A program made the translations under genes and the position numbers. A DNA stretch of 64,000 nt, taken from Methylobacterium soli (lineage in GTDB: Bacteria; Pseudomonadota; Alphaproteobacteria; Rhizobiales; Beijerinckiaceae). The stretch's first letter is position 1, and each line of letters opens with the position of its first letter. This document shows, piece after piece, positions 42,864 through 51,359 of this stretch. The DNA lies in contig NZ_VZZK01000020.1 in the NCBI RefSeq assembly GCF_008806385.1, positions 43,677-107,676 of the forward strand, read 5' to 3'. Below the pieces are notes generated by a model, which searched no databases, was not told where the DNA came from, and saw only the letters and a program-made list of their open reading frames with translations.

Positions 42864-44636
42864 CTAGTCCGGCAGCGCGAACACCGTGAGCTGCCCGCCG
42901 GCGGCGGTGTAGTGCGACAGGGCCGCGTAGCCGCCCACCGCACCGGAGCCGTCGGCCGGGTCGGTGAGGCCGGCCGCGAGGCCGATCCCGGCCCAGCCGC
43001 CGATGCCGGACAGCACCGCCACGTATTGCCGGCCGCGATGGCTGTAGGTGGTGACGTTGCCGACGATGCCGGAAGGCGTCTTGAAGCGGTAGAGCTCGCG
43101 GCCGTCGCGGGCATCGACCGCCTTCAGGTAGCCCTCCAGCGTCCCGTAGAAGACGATCCCGCCGGCGGTCGCGAGGGCGCCGGACCAGACCGAAAAGGGC
43201 TCGGGCTTCGACCAAGCGATCCGCCCCGTGGTCCCGTCCCAGGCCAGGAAGGCGCCCGTATGCGCCTCGCCCTCCGGCGGGTGCAGGGTCAGGGTCGCGC
43301 CCACATAGGGCTGGCCCGGCGTGAAGGTGACGTGGAAGGGCTCGTAATCCATGCACATGTGGTTCGTCGGCACGTAGAACAGCCGGGTCCGCGGCGAGTA
43401 GGCCGCCGGCTGCTGGTTCTTGGCGCCGAGCGCGCCGGGGCAGATGCCCGTGGTGGTCTCGTCCTCGCCCGACCGCTCCGGCGCGAAGCGCGGGTCGATC
43501 ACGGGGCGGCCATAGTCCGGAGCGGCCGGGTCCTGCTCGATACGGGCGGCCCAGTTCACGCTCGGATCGAACTTCTCGGCCACCAGCAAGTCGCCGGTGG
43601 CGCGGTCGAGGGTGTAGCCGAAGCCGTTGCGGTCGAAATGCGTGAGGAGCTTGCGCGGGCGCCCGCCGAGATCCTGGTCGGTCAGGATCATCTCGTTGAC
43701 GCCGTCGTAATCCCACTGGTCGTGGGGCGTCATCTGGTAGAGCCAGCGCGCCAGCCCGGTATCCGGGTTCCGGGCGACGATCGACATCGCCCAGCGGTTG
43801 TCGCCGGGGCGCTGGGCCGGGTTCCAGGTCGAGGGATTTCCGGTGCCGTAATAGACGAGGTCGAGCACCGGATCGTAGGAGAACCAGCCCCAGCTGCAGC
43901 CGCCGCCGATGCGCCACTGGTCGCCGTCCCAGCTCGTCAGCGAGGAATCGCGCCCGATCGGCTTGCCGAGGGCGGTCGTTCGCTCCGGGTCGACCAGCAT
44001 GTCGGCATCCGGCCCCGTCGCGTAGGCGCGCCACAGGCGCCGGCCGGTGGCCTGGTCGTAGGCGGTGACGTGGCAGCGCGCCCCGTACTCGCCCCCCGCG
44101 ATGCCCACGATGAGCTTGTCCTTCACGGGCAGCACGGTGGCGGTGTTGGTCTCGCCGCGGGCCGGGTCGCCGTTCTTCACCGACCAGAGCGGCGTGCCGG
44201 TCGCCGCGTCGAGGGCCACCAGGGTGGTGTCGGCCTGGTGCAGGAAGAGCTTGCCGCCCGCATAGGCGAGCCCGCGATAGACCGTGTCGCAGCACATCAC
44301 CGGGATGACGTTGGCGTCCTGGCGCGGCTCGTAGCGCCAGAGGATGCGCCCGTCCCGGTCGAGGTCGAGGGCGTAGACGGTGTTCGGGAAGGGCGTGTGC
44401 ACGTACATCACCGACCCGACCACCAGGGGCGCGCCCTCGTGCCCGCGCAGCACCCCGGTCGAGAAGGTCCAGGCCACCTTCAGCCGCGAGACGTTCCCGG
44501 CCTCGATCTGGTCGAGGGCCGAGAAGTGGGTATTGGCGTAGTCGATCGTCTGAAGCGCGGGCTGGTCCGGGCCGGCGGCAGGCGCCGGGCTCGCCGACAG
44601 GGCCAGGATGAGTGCCGACAACGCGGATATTTTCAT
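42864..44636 (-). CDS. xoxF: XoxF-type PQQ-dependent methanol dehydrogenase
   Basis: Periplasmic quinoprotein oxidising methanol (and formaldehyde). 590-residue precursor with a signal peptide (ISALSALILALSASPAPA), an eight-bladed propeller, the adjacent-Cys disulfide in VMCCDTV, and metal/PQQ ligands Glu183 (GGEYG), Asn267 (GTGNPSTW) and Asp309. Asp311 in WDYDG, two residues on, is the extra ligand that marks lanthanide (not calcium) enzymes; MxaF has Ala there. No xoxG cytochrome, xoxJ or PQQ genes are adjacent. ATG 44636 begins the signal peptide; 72 bases separate it from xerD upstream. Confidence 0.95.
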   Translation of the reverse strand: MKISALSALILALSASPAPAAGPDQPALQTIDYANTHFSALDQIEAGNVSRLKVAWTFSTGVLRGHEGAPLVVGSVMYVHTPFPNTVYALDLDRDGRILWRYEPRQDANVIPVMCCDTVYRGLAYAGGKLFLHQADTTLVALDAATGTPLWSVKNGDPARGETNTATVLPVKDKLIVGIAGGEYGARCHVTAYDQATGRRLWRAYATGPDADMLVDPERTTALGKPIGRDSSLTSWDGDQWRIGGGCSWGWFSYDPVLDLVYYGTGNPSTWNPAQRPGDNRWAMSIVARNPDTGLARWLYQMTPHDQWDYDGVNEMILTDQDLGGRPRKLLTHFDRNGFGYTLDRATGDLLVAEKFDPSVNWAARIEQDPAAPDYGRPVIDPRFAPERSGEDETTTGICPGALGAKNQQPAAYSPRTRLFYVPTNHMCMDYEPFHVTFTPGQPYVGATLTLHPPEGEAHTGAFLAWDGTTGRIAWSKPEPFSVWSGALATAGGIVFYGTLEGYLKAVDARDGRELYRFKTPSGIVGNVTTYSHRGRQYVAVLSGIGGWAGIGLAAGLTDPADGSGAVGGYAALSHYTAAGGQLTVFALPD

Positions 44637-44708
44637 CGGGAAACCATCTCGTACCGACCCGGTGCTTGGCGGATTGCGGTCCGGGCTCACGCCTGCGCGG
44701 CGCCCGCC

Positions 44709-45695
44709 TCAGCCCTCCTCGTCCATCAGCGGGTGCAGGTCGCGGACCATGCTCTTCAGGCGATCGTCGAGGACGTGCGTGTAGATCTGCGTTGTCGAAA
44801 TGTCGGCGTGGCCCAGCAGTTCCTGCACGATGCGCAGATCGGCCCCGTTCTGCAGGAGGTGGCTCGCGAAGGCGTGGCGCAGCACGTGGGGGCTGACCCG
44901 GTCCGGCCGGATGCCGGCCGCCGCCGCCGCGAGCTTGAGGTCGCGGGCGAAGGCCTGCCGGGTGAGATGGCCGCTCTCGCTGTCGGCGGGGAACAACCAG
45001 GGGCCGTCGGAGGGGGTGGCCGCGAGGTGCTCGCGCATCGCCGCCCGCGCCATCTCGGTGAGCGGCACGAGGCGCTCGCGCCCGCCCTTGCCGCGCACCA
45101 CGAGGAAGCGCTCCCGGGTCGAGCCGGCGGCGCGCGGCAGCGCGATCAGCTCCGAGACGCGCAGGCCCGTGGCGTAGAGAAGCTCGATCAGGCAGAGCAT
45201 CCGGCGGGCGCGGGCACCCCGGAGGCACGCCTCGCGCTCCGATCCCGCCGGCTCCGTGCCCGCCCCGACGGCCGCCGTCACCTGCTCGCGCGCGACCGCG
45301 AGCAGCCGGTCGACCTCCTGCACCGACAGGATCTTGGGCAGGCTCCGACCCCGGCGCGGCCCGGTGAGCGGCGCGCTCGGATCGGTCTCGGCCATGCCCT
45401 CGGCGTAGAGGAACTTGTGGAAGCCCCGGATGCAGGAGAGGCGCCGCGCCGCCGAGGAACTCTTGAGCCCCCGCGTCTCCAGCCCGGCGATGTAGGCCCG
45501 CACCGGGCCGGCCTCGACCTCGGCCGGGTCGAGGCCCGCATCCGCGAGATGGCCGAGATAATCCTCGAGGTCGCGCCGGTAGGCGTCGAGGGTGTTGCGC
45601 GCGGCCCCCCGCTCGGCCGCCAGCATGTCGAGATAGGCGGCGATCTCGGGAGCGGGGGCGCTCGTCCGCGGCGCGGCCCGCCCCGCGCGCGTCAC
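44709..45695 (-). CDS. xerD: Site-specific tyrosine recombinase XerD
   Basis: Resolves chromosome dimers at dif with XerC and FtsK. 328 residues: N-terminal SAM-like core-binding domain (YLDMLAAERGAARNTLDAYR), and the catalytic domain with Arg in ATGLRVSEL, HVLRHAFASHLL, LGHADISTTQIYTHV (His and the Tyr nucleophile). The GTG start at 45695 overlaps the stop of the small upstream gene (GTGA), showing translational coupling. No dif site is seen. Confidence 0.93.
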   Translation of the reverse strand: MTRAGRAAPRTSAPAPEIAAYLDMLAAERGAARNTLDAYRRDLEDYLGHLADAGLDPAEVEAGPVRAYIAGLETRGLKSSSAARRLSCIRGFHKFLYAEGMAETDPSAPLTGPRRGRSLPKILSVQEVDRLLAVAREQVTAAVGAGTEPAGSEREACLRGARARRMLCLIELLYATGLRVSELIALPRAAGSTRERFLVVRGKGGRERLVPLTEMARAAMREHLAATPSDGPWLFPADSESGHLTRQAFARDLKLAAAAAGIRPDRVSPHVLRHAFASHLLQNGADLRIVQELLGHADISTTQIYTHVLDDRLKSMVRDLHPLMDEEG

Positions 45696-45844
45696 CGATT
45701 GCCCGGCTGGAGCTTCGCGGCCGGGATGGCCACGCTCATCTCGCGCGGGGTCGGCTCGACGAAGGTCGCCAGGGCGAACATGCCGGCGAAGACGAGGCCG
45801 GCCAGGATCGCGAGCGTGGCGAGGAAGCGGAACAGGGTCGGCAC
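45692..45844 (-). CDS. 50-residue membrane protein coupled to xerD
   Basis: GTG-initiated 50-residue protein: PTLFRFLATLAILAGLVFAG then MFALATFVEPTPREMSVAIP. One transmembrane helix with a short acidic/Pro tail. Similar short proteins precede xerD in many Hyphomicrobiales and are sometimes labelled histidine kinase without reason. Its TGA overlaps the xerD GTG by two bases. Function unknown. Confidence 0.7.
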   Translation of the reverse strand: MPTLFRFLATLAILAGLVFAGMFALATFVEPTPREMSVAIPAAKLQPGNR

Positions 45845-46321
45845 GTCGGGCGAACCTCGATCGGGCGAGTGTGGCGGGCGGGCCCGGATCGGGCGGCCAC
45901 GGGATTGGGCAACGTGTTGCGCTGCGGGGATCAGGCGGTTCCACCATGCGGGGCCCCCGATGGCAAGATCCGGGAAGACACAGGCGCCGGGCTCCTGCGC
46001 CGCAGCGAGCCGAGGCGCCGGCAAGGCACTGGGCAAGACACCCGGCAAGGCACTGGGCAAGACACCCGGCAAGGCACTGGGCAAGGCACTTGGCAAGGCA
46101 CTTGGCAAGGCACTTGGCAAGGCACTTGGCAAGACACCCGGCCCAGGCGCGTGCCGGATCCGGTTTCCGCTGTTTCGCAGGAGCGCCAAAACGCGCTAAG
46201 AGCCTGCAAATAGCACCCCGATGCCCTGCCCCGGCCCGACCAGCATGACCGGCCGGGGTGGGCGCCTCCGCGGGGCCTCGAATCTGTCGTCCGAACCGTT
46301 GTTCATGCGTAGACTGCCGTC
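45845..46321. other. 477-base intergenic region with a minisatellite
   Basis: Between the xerD operon (leftward) and aroK (rightward). Holds the 12-bp tandem repeat (46021-46140). Frames cross it in both directions only because 12 is divisible by 3; none has a credible start, so it is treated as non-coding. Confidence 0.6.
46021..46140. repeat. 12-bp tandem repeat, ten units
   Basis: Ten exact 12-base units of three kinds: A GCAAGGCACTGG, B GCAAGACACCCG, C GCAAGGCACTTG, in the order A B A B A C C C C B. The higher-order AB alternation and the run of four identical C units indicate recent slippage or unequal exchange. Lies in the shared promoter region of xerD and aroK. Confidence 0.95.
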
Positions 46322-46924
46322 ATGACCGAGCCTGAGCCAACAGGCGAAACGATCGAAGCGCGCCTGCGCCGGGCCCTCGGGCCACGGTCGATCGTGCTCG
46401 TCGGCCTGATGGGGGCGGGCAAGAGCACCGTCGGGCGCCGCCTCGCGAGCCGGCTCGGCATGATCTTCAAGGATGCCGACAACGAGATCGAGGCGGCGGC
46501 CGGGCTGACGATCCCCGACATCTTCGCGATCTACGGGGAGCCGAGCTTCCGCGAGGGCGAGGAGCGGGTGATCTCCCGCCTGATCCGGGAGGGGCCGATG
46601 GTGCTCGCCACCGGGGGCGGCGCCTTCATGCGCGACTCCACCCGCGCCCGCATCAGCGAGGGCGGCCTCTCGGTCTGGCTCAAGGCCGACCTCGACGTGC
46701 TGATGCGGCGCGTGCGCAAGCGCGGCAACCGCCCGCTCCTCCAGACCGAGAATCCCGAGGAGACGATGCGCCAGCTCATGGAGGCGCGCCACCCCGTCTA
46801 CGGGGGCGCCGACGTGATGGTGCTCTCCCGCGACGTCTCGCACGACCGCGTGGTGCAGGACGTGATGGAGGCGCTGGACAGCCATCTCAACGGCCCCGCG
46901 CAGCAGGGCATCGCCGCTCAATAA
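46322..46924 (+). CDS. aroK: Shikimate kinase
   Basis: Fifth step of the shikimate pathway: ATP-dependent 3-phosphorylation of shikimate. 200 residues with the P-loop GLMGAGKST (residues 28-36), the shikimate-binding DADNEIE segment, GGGAFM and the lid Arg block RKRGNRPLL. ATG at 46322 gives the usual alphaproteobacterial length. aroB starts 15 bases after its stop, the conserved aroK-aroB order. Confidence 0.95.
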   Translation: MTEPEPTGETIEARLRRALGPRSIVLVGLMGAGKSTVGRRLASRLGMIFKDADNEIEAAAGLTIPDIFAIYGEPSFREGEERVISRLIREGPMVLATGGGAFMRDSTRARISEGGLSVWLKADLDVLMRRVRKRGNRPLLQTENPEETMRQLMEARHPVYGGADVMVLSRDVSHDRVVQDVMEALDSHLNGPAQQGIAAQ

Positions 46925-46939
46925 ACGAGGCCCGGACCC

Positions 46940-48058
46940 GTGACCGAGACCCTGACCGTGCACGTGCCCCTCGACGGGAGCCGCGCCTACGACATCCTGA
47001 TCGGCCGCGGCCTGCTGGCGGAGGCGGGCCGGCGCGTCGCCGCCCTCAAGGCCCGGGCCGCCGTGATCGTCACCGACGAGACCGTGGCGGGGCTCTACGG
47101 CGAGACCCTGCGGGCGAGCCTGGAGGCGGCCGGCCTGCGCTCCGGGATCGTCGCGGTGGCGCCGGGCGAGGCCTCGAAATCCTACGCCACCTACGCGGCG
47201 GTCTGCGACGGTCTCCTCGCCCACAAGGTCGAGCGGGGCGACCTCGTGGTGGCGCTCGGCGGCGGCGTGGTCGGCGACCTCGCGGGCTTCGCGGCCGCGA
47301 CGCTGCGGCGGGGCGTGCGCTTCGTGCAGGCGCCGACGAGCCTGCTCGCCCAGGTCGATTCCTCGGTCGGCGGCAAGACCGGCATCAACGCACCGCTCGG
47401 CAAGAACCTGATCGGCGCCTTCCACCAGCCCCGGCTCGTGCTGGCCGACACCGCCGCCCTCGACACCCTCGCGGAGCGCGAGATGCGGGCGGGCTACGCC
47501 GAGGTTGCGAAATACGGCCTCATCGGCGATGCGGGCTTCTTCGACTGGTGCGAGGCGAACTGGCGCGGCATCTTCCGGGGCGGCCCTGAGCGCGACGAGG
47601 CGGTGGCGATCTGCTGCCGGGCCAAGGCCGGCGTCGTGGTGCGCGACGAGCGCGAGGACGGCGAGCGGGCCCTGCTCAATCTCGGCCACACCTTCGGCCA
47701 CGCCCTGGAGCGCCTGACGGGCTACGATTCCGCCCGCCTCGTCCACGGCGAGGGGGTGGCGGTCGGGCTGGCGCTGGCCTTCCGCTTCTCGGCCCGCCTC
47801 GGCCTCTGCCCCGGCCAGGATGCGGGCCGCGTCGCCAACCACCTCGCCCTCGCGGGCCTGCCGACGACGCTGCAGCAGGTGCCGGGCGGATGCGGCGACG
47901 CCGACGCGCTCCTCGACGCCATGGCGCAGGACAAGAAGGTGCGCGACGGCGCCCTCACCTTCATCCTCGCCCGCGGCATCGGCCGGAGCTTCATCGCCCC
48001 GGACATCGACCGGGCCGCGGTGCGGGCCTTCCTGCAGGACGAGTTGCGGGCGGGCTGA
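46940..48058 (+). CDS. aroB: 3-Dehydroquinate synthase
   Basis: NAD- and metal-dependent cyclisation of DAHP to 3-dehydroquinate, second step of aromatic synthesis. 372 residues with the NAD-binding VVALGGGVVGDLAGFAAA, the substrate site APTSLLAQVDSSVGGKTGIN, metal ligands in LNLGHTFGHALE and the distal HGEGVAVG His. GTG start at 46940. Paired with aroK. Confidence 0.96.
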   Translation: MTETLTVHVPLDGSRAYDILIGRGLLAEAGRRVAALKARAAVIVTDETVAGLYGETLRASLEAAGLRSGIVAVAPGEASKSYATYAAVCDGLLAHKVERGDLVVALGGGVVGDLAGFAAATLRRGVRFVQAPTSLLAQVDSSVGGKTGINAPLGKNLIGAFHQPRLVLADTAALDTLAEREMRAGYAEVAKYGLIGDAGFFDWCEANWRGIFRGGPERDEAVAICCRAKAGVVVRDEREDGERALLNLGHTFGHALERLTGYDSARLVHGEGVAVGLALAFRFSARLGLCPGQDAGRVANHLALAGLPTTLQQVPGGCGDADALLDAMAQDKKVRDGALTFILARGIGRSFIAPDIDRAAVRAFLQDELRAG

Positions 48059-48070
48059 GGGCGGGCGGCC

Positions 48071-49051
48071 TCAGGGGGCGCCGCGCGGCGCCAACGCGGG
48101 ATCCGGACCGAGGATTGCCGAACCGGCGCGGCGGAGCCTCTCTGCCGACCGGAGCCGCCAAGCGCCGAGGTGTCGGGCGGCCGTGACGGCCGTGACGGCC
48201 GTGACGGCAAGGAGGCCGACACCGATCCCCGCGAACACATCCACGAAGTAATGGCCACCGTGGGTCGGCGTCGCGGCGATCATCCCGAGATTGAGGATCA
48301 ACCCCGGCCAGCGCAGCCCCTGTAGGGGCCAGAAGGCGCGCGCCAGGAGGATTCCGAGGGCCGCGTGAAAGCTCGGGAAGGCGATGATGCCCTGGCCCTC
48401 GGTGAGGGAGACGAGCCGCAGCGTCCCGGCGCGCAGGGCGAGGATGTGGGACTCGTCGATGAAGGGCACGTGCGGCGCGGCCGCCTGTTCCAGGCCGAGA
48501 TGCATGAATACCGTCATGGCGGGCATCAGGGCCGAGATCAGGATCGAGGTCAGGGCCGCCAGGATGATCGCCAGGATCAGGTTCCGGCAGGCCGCGAGGT
48601 GGTGCTGGAAACAGAGCCCGACGATCGCGATGATCATCTGCGGCATCAGGCTGGCATAAGCGACGGAGCCGGCGAGGCTGAGGCGCGGCCGGGCATCCAT
48701 GAAGGCGAGGCAGGCCGGCCAGTCGAGGTGGAGTGCCCGGTCCCAGCCCAGGAAGGTCGCGTCCCAGAGCGGACCGCCCGTGCGCGCGGCCGCGTAGGAG
48801 AGCGGCAACGCGACCGCCGTGAAGGCGGTGAGCTGCGCCGTGGCGCTCATCGCGGCGGCGAGGCGCGCGTCCGGGCGTACGGTCCGGTAGAAGGCGGCGC
48901 CGCCCACGAGGGCGAGGCAGGCGAGACCCGGCAGCAGGGCGCTCGCCCAATCGAAGGACAGCCCGACCAGAGTCATCCAAACCGCCGTGACCGCGGCGAG
49001 CGCCCCGATCAGGGCCCAGATGCCGTCCGTGCCGCGCGTGCCGTCGCTCAA
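48071..49051 (-). CDS. PAP2-superfamily membrane phosphatase
   Basis: 326-residue inner-membrane protein with about eight helices and the PAP2 catalytic elements late in the sequence: IAFPSFHAALGI (motif 2, proton donor His) and HGGHYFVDVFAG (motif 3). It may dephosphorylate a lipid such as undecaprenyl or inositol phospholipid phosphate; its length and helix count resemble inositol-phosphoceramide-synthase-like PAP2 proteins. Near the C terminus a 9-base triple repeat (48181-48207) encodes a TAVTAVTA run. It converges on aroB with 12 bases between stops. Confidence 0.8.
   Translation of the reverse strand: MSDGTRGTDGIWALIGALAAVTAVWMTLVGLSFDWASALLPGLACLALVGGAAFYRTVRPDARLAAAMSATAQLTAFTAVALPLSYAAARTGGPLWDATFLGWDRALHLDWPACLAFMDARPRLSLAGSVAYASLMPQMIIAIVGLCFQHHLAACRNLILAIILAALTSILISALMPAMTVFMHLGLEQAAAPHVPFIDESHILALRAGTLRLVSLTEGQGIIAFPSFHAALGILLARAFWPLQGLRWPGLILNLGMIAATPTHGGHYFVDVFAGIGVGLLAVTAVTAVTAARHLGAWRLRSAERLRRAGSAILGPDPALAPRGAP
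48181..48207. repeat. 9-bp tandem repeat, three units, in the PAP2 gene
   Basis: Three identical CCGTGACGG units, read as Thr-Ala-Val repeats in the last helix of the PAP2 protein. Confidence 0.8.
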
Positions 49052-49136
49052 TCGCCCGCCCTCCGGGTCCCAGCGAACCCGGCTTAGCGCGTGGGCGCGA
49101 AGATCGCGTTAATGCCCCGCCCGGGCCGGGGCGGCC

Positions 49137-49502
49137 TCAGGCGGCGAGCGCCCGGTTCACGGTGGTGCGCAGGTCGGCCAGCGAGAACGGCTTCGTCAGC
49201 ACGTCCGTCACGATGGCGTCGAGGCCGCGGGCGCGCTCGCGCTGGTCGGCAAAGCCCGTCATCAGCAGGATCGTGAGATTGGGGAAGTCGCGCTTGGCCG
49301 CGAGCGCCAGCGCGATGCCGTCCATCAGCGGCATGCGGATGTCGGTGAGCATCAGGTCGAAGGCGCCGTCGGCCTCGTTCAGGCGGTCGAGCCCGTCGCT
49401 GCCGTCGATGGCCGTGATCACGGCATGGCCGTCGATCTCGAGGCCGCGCTTGAGGAAGCCCCGAACCGTCTCCTCATCATCGACGAGCAGGATGCGCGCC
49501 AT
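49137..49502 (-). CDS. Single-domain response regulator, CpdR-like
   Basis: 121-residue receiver domain with no output domain: acidic pocket Asp8/Asp9, phospho-acceptor Asp54 (LMLTDIRMP), Thr in LLMTGFAD and the Lys in LTKPFSL. The opening MARILLVDDEETVRGFLKRGLE and overall length resemble CpdR, which with CckA/ChpT controls ClpXP proteolysis of cell-cycle proteins. Assignment to CpdR is by resemblance only. ATG at 49502. Confidence 0.8.
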   Translation of the reverse strand: MARILLVDDEETVRGFLKRGLEIDGHAVITAIDGSDGLDRLNEADGAFDLMLTDIRMPLMDGIALALAAKRDFPNLTILLMTGFADQRERARGLDAIVTDVLTKPFSLADLRTTVNRALAA

Positions 49503-49667
49503 GTCGTCCCGTTGTCCCCTTGGTTGCGCCGGCAAGCGACATGGAATCAGAGTAAGTCGAAGCTTGCCCTGTCAAGGTTCCGGCACGCAGAACGGTTCCG
49601 GTGGCGGAGCGCTGCGCGCAAATGCCGCGACTGATTTAACCGCCTGACAACCAAGGGCTTGAGTCGG

Positions 49668-50237
49668 TCAGGTGCCGCCGAACAGGTCCGGCTCGCTGCT
49701 GTCGTAATCGACGAGGCCCACGAAGGGGAGCTGCCGGTAGGCGTGGGCGACGTCCATGCCGTAGCCCACCACGAACACGTCCGGGCAGGTGAAGCCGACG
49801 AAGTCGGCGTCGATCGTCACGGCGCGCTTGCCGGGCTTCTCCAGGAGCACCGCCGTCATCACCCGCCTGGCGCCGCGCGCCATCAGCAGGTCCTTGGCGA
49901 ACACGATGGTGCGGCCCGATTCGAGGATGTCGTCGACGAGCAGCACGTCGCGCCCGCGGACCTCGCTCTCGACGTCGCGCAGGATCTCGACCTGGCCCGA
50001 CGAGACGGTGCCGGTGCGGTAGCTCGACAGGTGCACGAACTCCACCTGCGGCGCGAGGCCCGAGCGGTGCAGGGCCCGCAACAGGTCGGCCGCGAACATG
50101 AAGCTGCCCTTGAGCACCGCCACGACGAGGAGGTTCTCAGGTTTCGTGGCGACGATCGCCTCGGCGAGCTCCTCGTTGCGCCGGGCGATGGCGGTTTCGT
50201 CGAACAGGACGCGGACGCGTCGGGAGGCGCTGGTCAT
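49668..50237 (-). CDS. hpt: Hypoxanthine phosphoribosyltransferase
   Basis: Purine salvage: converts hypoxanthine or guanine plus PRPP to nucleotide. 189 residues with the PRPP-binding motif VLLVDDILESGRTI, AVLKGSFMFAADLLRAL, the flexible-loop region SSYRTGTVSSG and a C-terminal VGYGMDVAHAYRQLPFVG. ATG at 50237. Independent of its neighbours. Confidence 0.95.
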   Translation of the reverse strand: MTSASRRVRVLFDETAIARRNEELAEAIVATKPENLLVVAVLKGSFMFAADLLRALHRSGLAPQVEFVHLSSYRTGTVSSGQVEILRDVESEVRGRDVLLVDDILESGRTIVFAKDLLMARGARRVMTAVLLEKPGKRAVTIDADFVGFTCPDVFVVGYGMDVAHAYRQLPFVGLVDYDSSEPDLFGGT

Positions 50238-50306
50238 GGCTCACTCTTAGAGCATGTTGCGGGGCTCTGCCCACGCCCCCGCGCGCGAAAATTGCGGCGA
50301 TGCGGG

Positions 50307-51092
50307 TCAGTGCGGCGCGCCCGGAGCCCGCTCGGCCGCGGCGGGCGCTTCGGGTGCGGGGACGGCCGGGGCGAAGCGCAGCTCGATCGCGCGGCCCTGG
50401 GCCGGCGGATCGGCGAAGCTCGCCCGGAAGCGGGCACTCTCGCCCTCGGCCAGGGCGGGGCGCGGGGCCGGCACCGTGAGGGTGCGCAGGGCGTGGTCGA
50501 GGGCGTCGCGCACCTCGACCTCGATCGGCGACAGGGCGGCGCCGCCCTTGGCGAGGCCGACCACGTCCCCCTCGATCACGAGCTGGGCCGGCCGGCCGGC
50601 CTCGGCGGGGCTGCTGAAGGCGACGACGTCCCGCAATTCCAGCCCCCGCAGGTTCACCGGCAGGCCGATGCGGGCATAGAGCCCCGCGGTCTGGGGCATC
50701 GCCCGCACCACGGTGCTGCGGGCCAGGAGCGCGAGGGGCAGGGCCGCCATCAGCACGAGCGCGGCGGCGGCCGCAGGCGAGATCCCGGCCAGACCCCGGC
50801 GGGCCTTGGCCGAACCCGTCCGGGCCTTGCTCCGGGCCCCGGCGCGCGGGCGCGGCGGCACGTTGTCGACGACGGCATCGGAAGCATCCGCACCGCGCGG
50901 ACCGGCCTCCGCGAGGGCGTCCGCCCCGAAGCGCTCGATGTCGAGTTCCTCGGCCCGGCCCGCGAGGACGTCGGCGGGGGTGATGAACCAGGTCTCGCGG
51001 CAGGCGGCGCAGCGCACGGAGCGCCCGTCCATCCCGACGCGGTCCGCCTCGATCCGGTATTGGCTGGCGCAGGCGGGGCAGACGATCAGCAC
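50307..51092 (-). CDS. MJ0042-type zinc-ribbon membrane protein
   Basis: 261-residue protein beginning with a zinc ribbon of the MJ0042 type, CPACASQYRI...VRCAACRETW (four Cys), then an acidic/low-complexity linker, one transmembrane helix (SPAAAAALVLMAALPLALLA) and a periplasmic beta-rich domain with LRGLELRDVVAF and VIEGDVVGLA. Function unknown; proteins of this design in alphaproteobacteria lie beside ftsEX, as here. GTG start at 51092 with AAGGGGAG upstream. Confidence 0.85.
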   Translation of the reverse strand: MLIVCPACASQYRIEADRVGMDGRSVRCAACRETWFITPADVLAGRAEELDIERFGADALAEAGPRGADASDAVVDNVPPRPRAGARSKARTGSAKARRGLAGISPAAAAALVLMAALPLALLARSTVVRAMPQTAGLYARIGLPVNLRGLELRDVVAFSSPAEAGRPAQLVIEGDVVGLAKGGAALSPIEVEVRDALDHALRTLTVPAPRPALAEGESARFRASFADPPAQGRAIELRFAPAVPAPEAPAAAERAPGAPH

Positions 51093-51165
51093 GGCGAAAC
51101 GCTCCCCTTCCGCGATCGGCGGTTGCCGCTCACTGAAAAAACACTCAAACGGTTGTCGCGGGTTA

Positions 51166-51175
51166 GGGTTAACCC
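51166..51175. promoter_or_regulatory. GGGTTAACCC palindrome with adjacent GGGTT
   Basis: A 10-base palindrome preceded by another GGGTTA at 51160. The GGTTA/TTAACC half-sites recall CtrA sites, but the TTAA-N7-TTAA spacing is not met. Confidence 0.25.
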
Positions 51176-51197
51176 CCGGTGAAGCCGCGCCGCACCA

Positions 51198-51225
51198 CGC
51201 GGCAGCGCGGCGCCGCGCTGCCGCG
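51198..51225. promoter_or_regulatory. Perfect 28-bp palindrome upstream of ftsE
   Basis: Half-site CGCGGCAGCGCGGC followed directly by its reverse complement, no mismatch. It lies in the 267-base gap between the divergent zinc-ribbon and ftsE genes; either a large operator or a hairpin in the ftsE leader. Confidence 0.55.
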
Positions 51226-51359
51226 CCGGGCTTGAAAACGCGGTGCCGGGGGCTCATCCCGGAGCGGCGGCGGGGCTGTGGCCCGGCATCACGGGACTCG
51301 AGGGCACCTTGGGCGAACGGGCGAAGACAGGCAGCCTTCTCTCCGGCGCTGAGGAGCCG

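Noticed and set aside
46021..46140. Coding repeat protein (LGKALGKT or PSALPSAL type)
   Set aside because: No start codon with a ribosome site on either strand and all other features point to an intergenic region.
42912..46199. Nearly 1100-codon + strand frame through xoxF, xerD and the 12-bp repeat
   Set aside because: Antisense to two conserved genes and carried through the minisatellite only because its unit is a multiple of 3.
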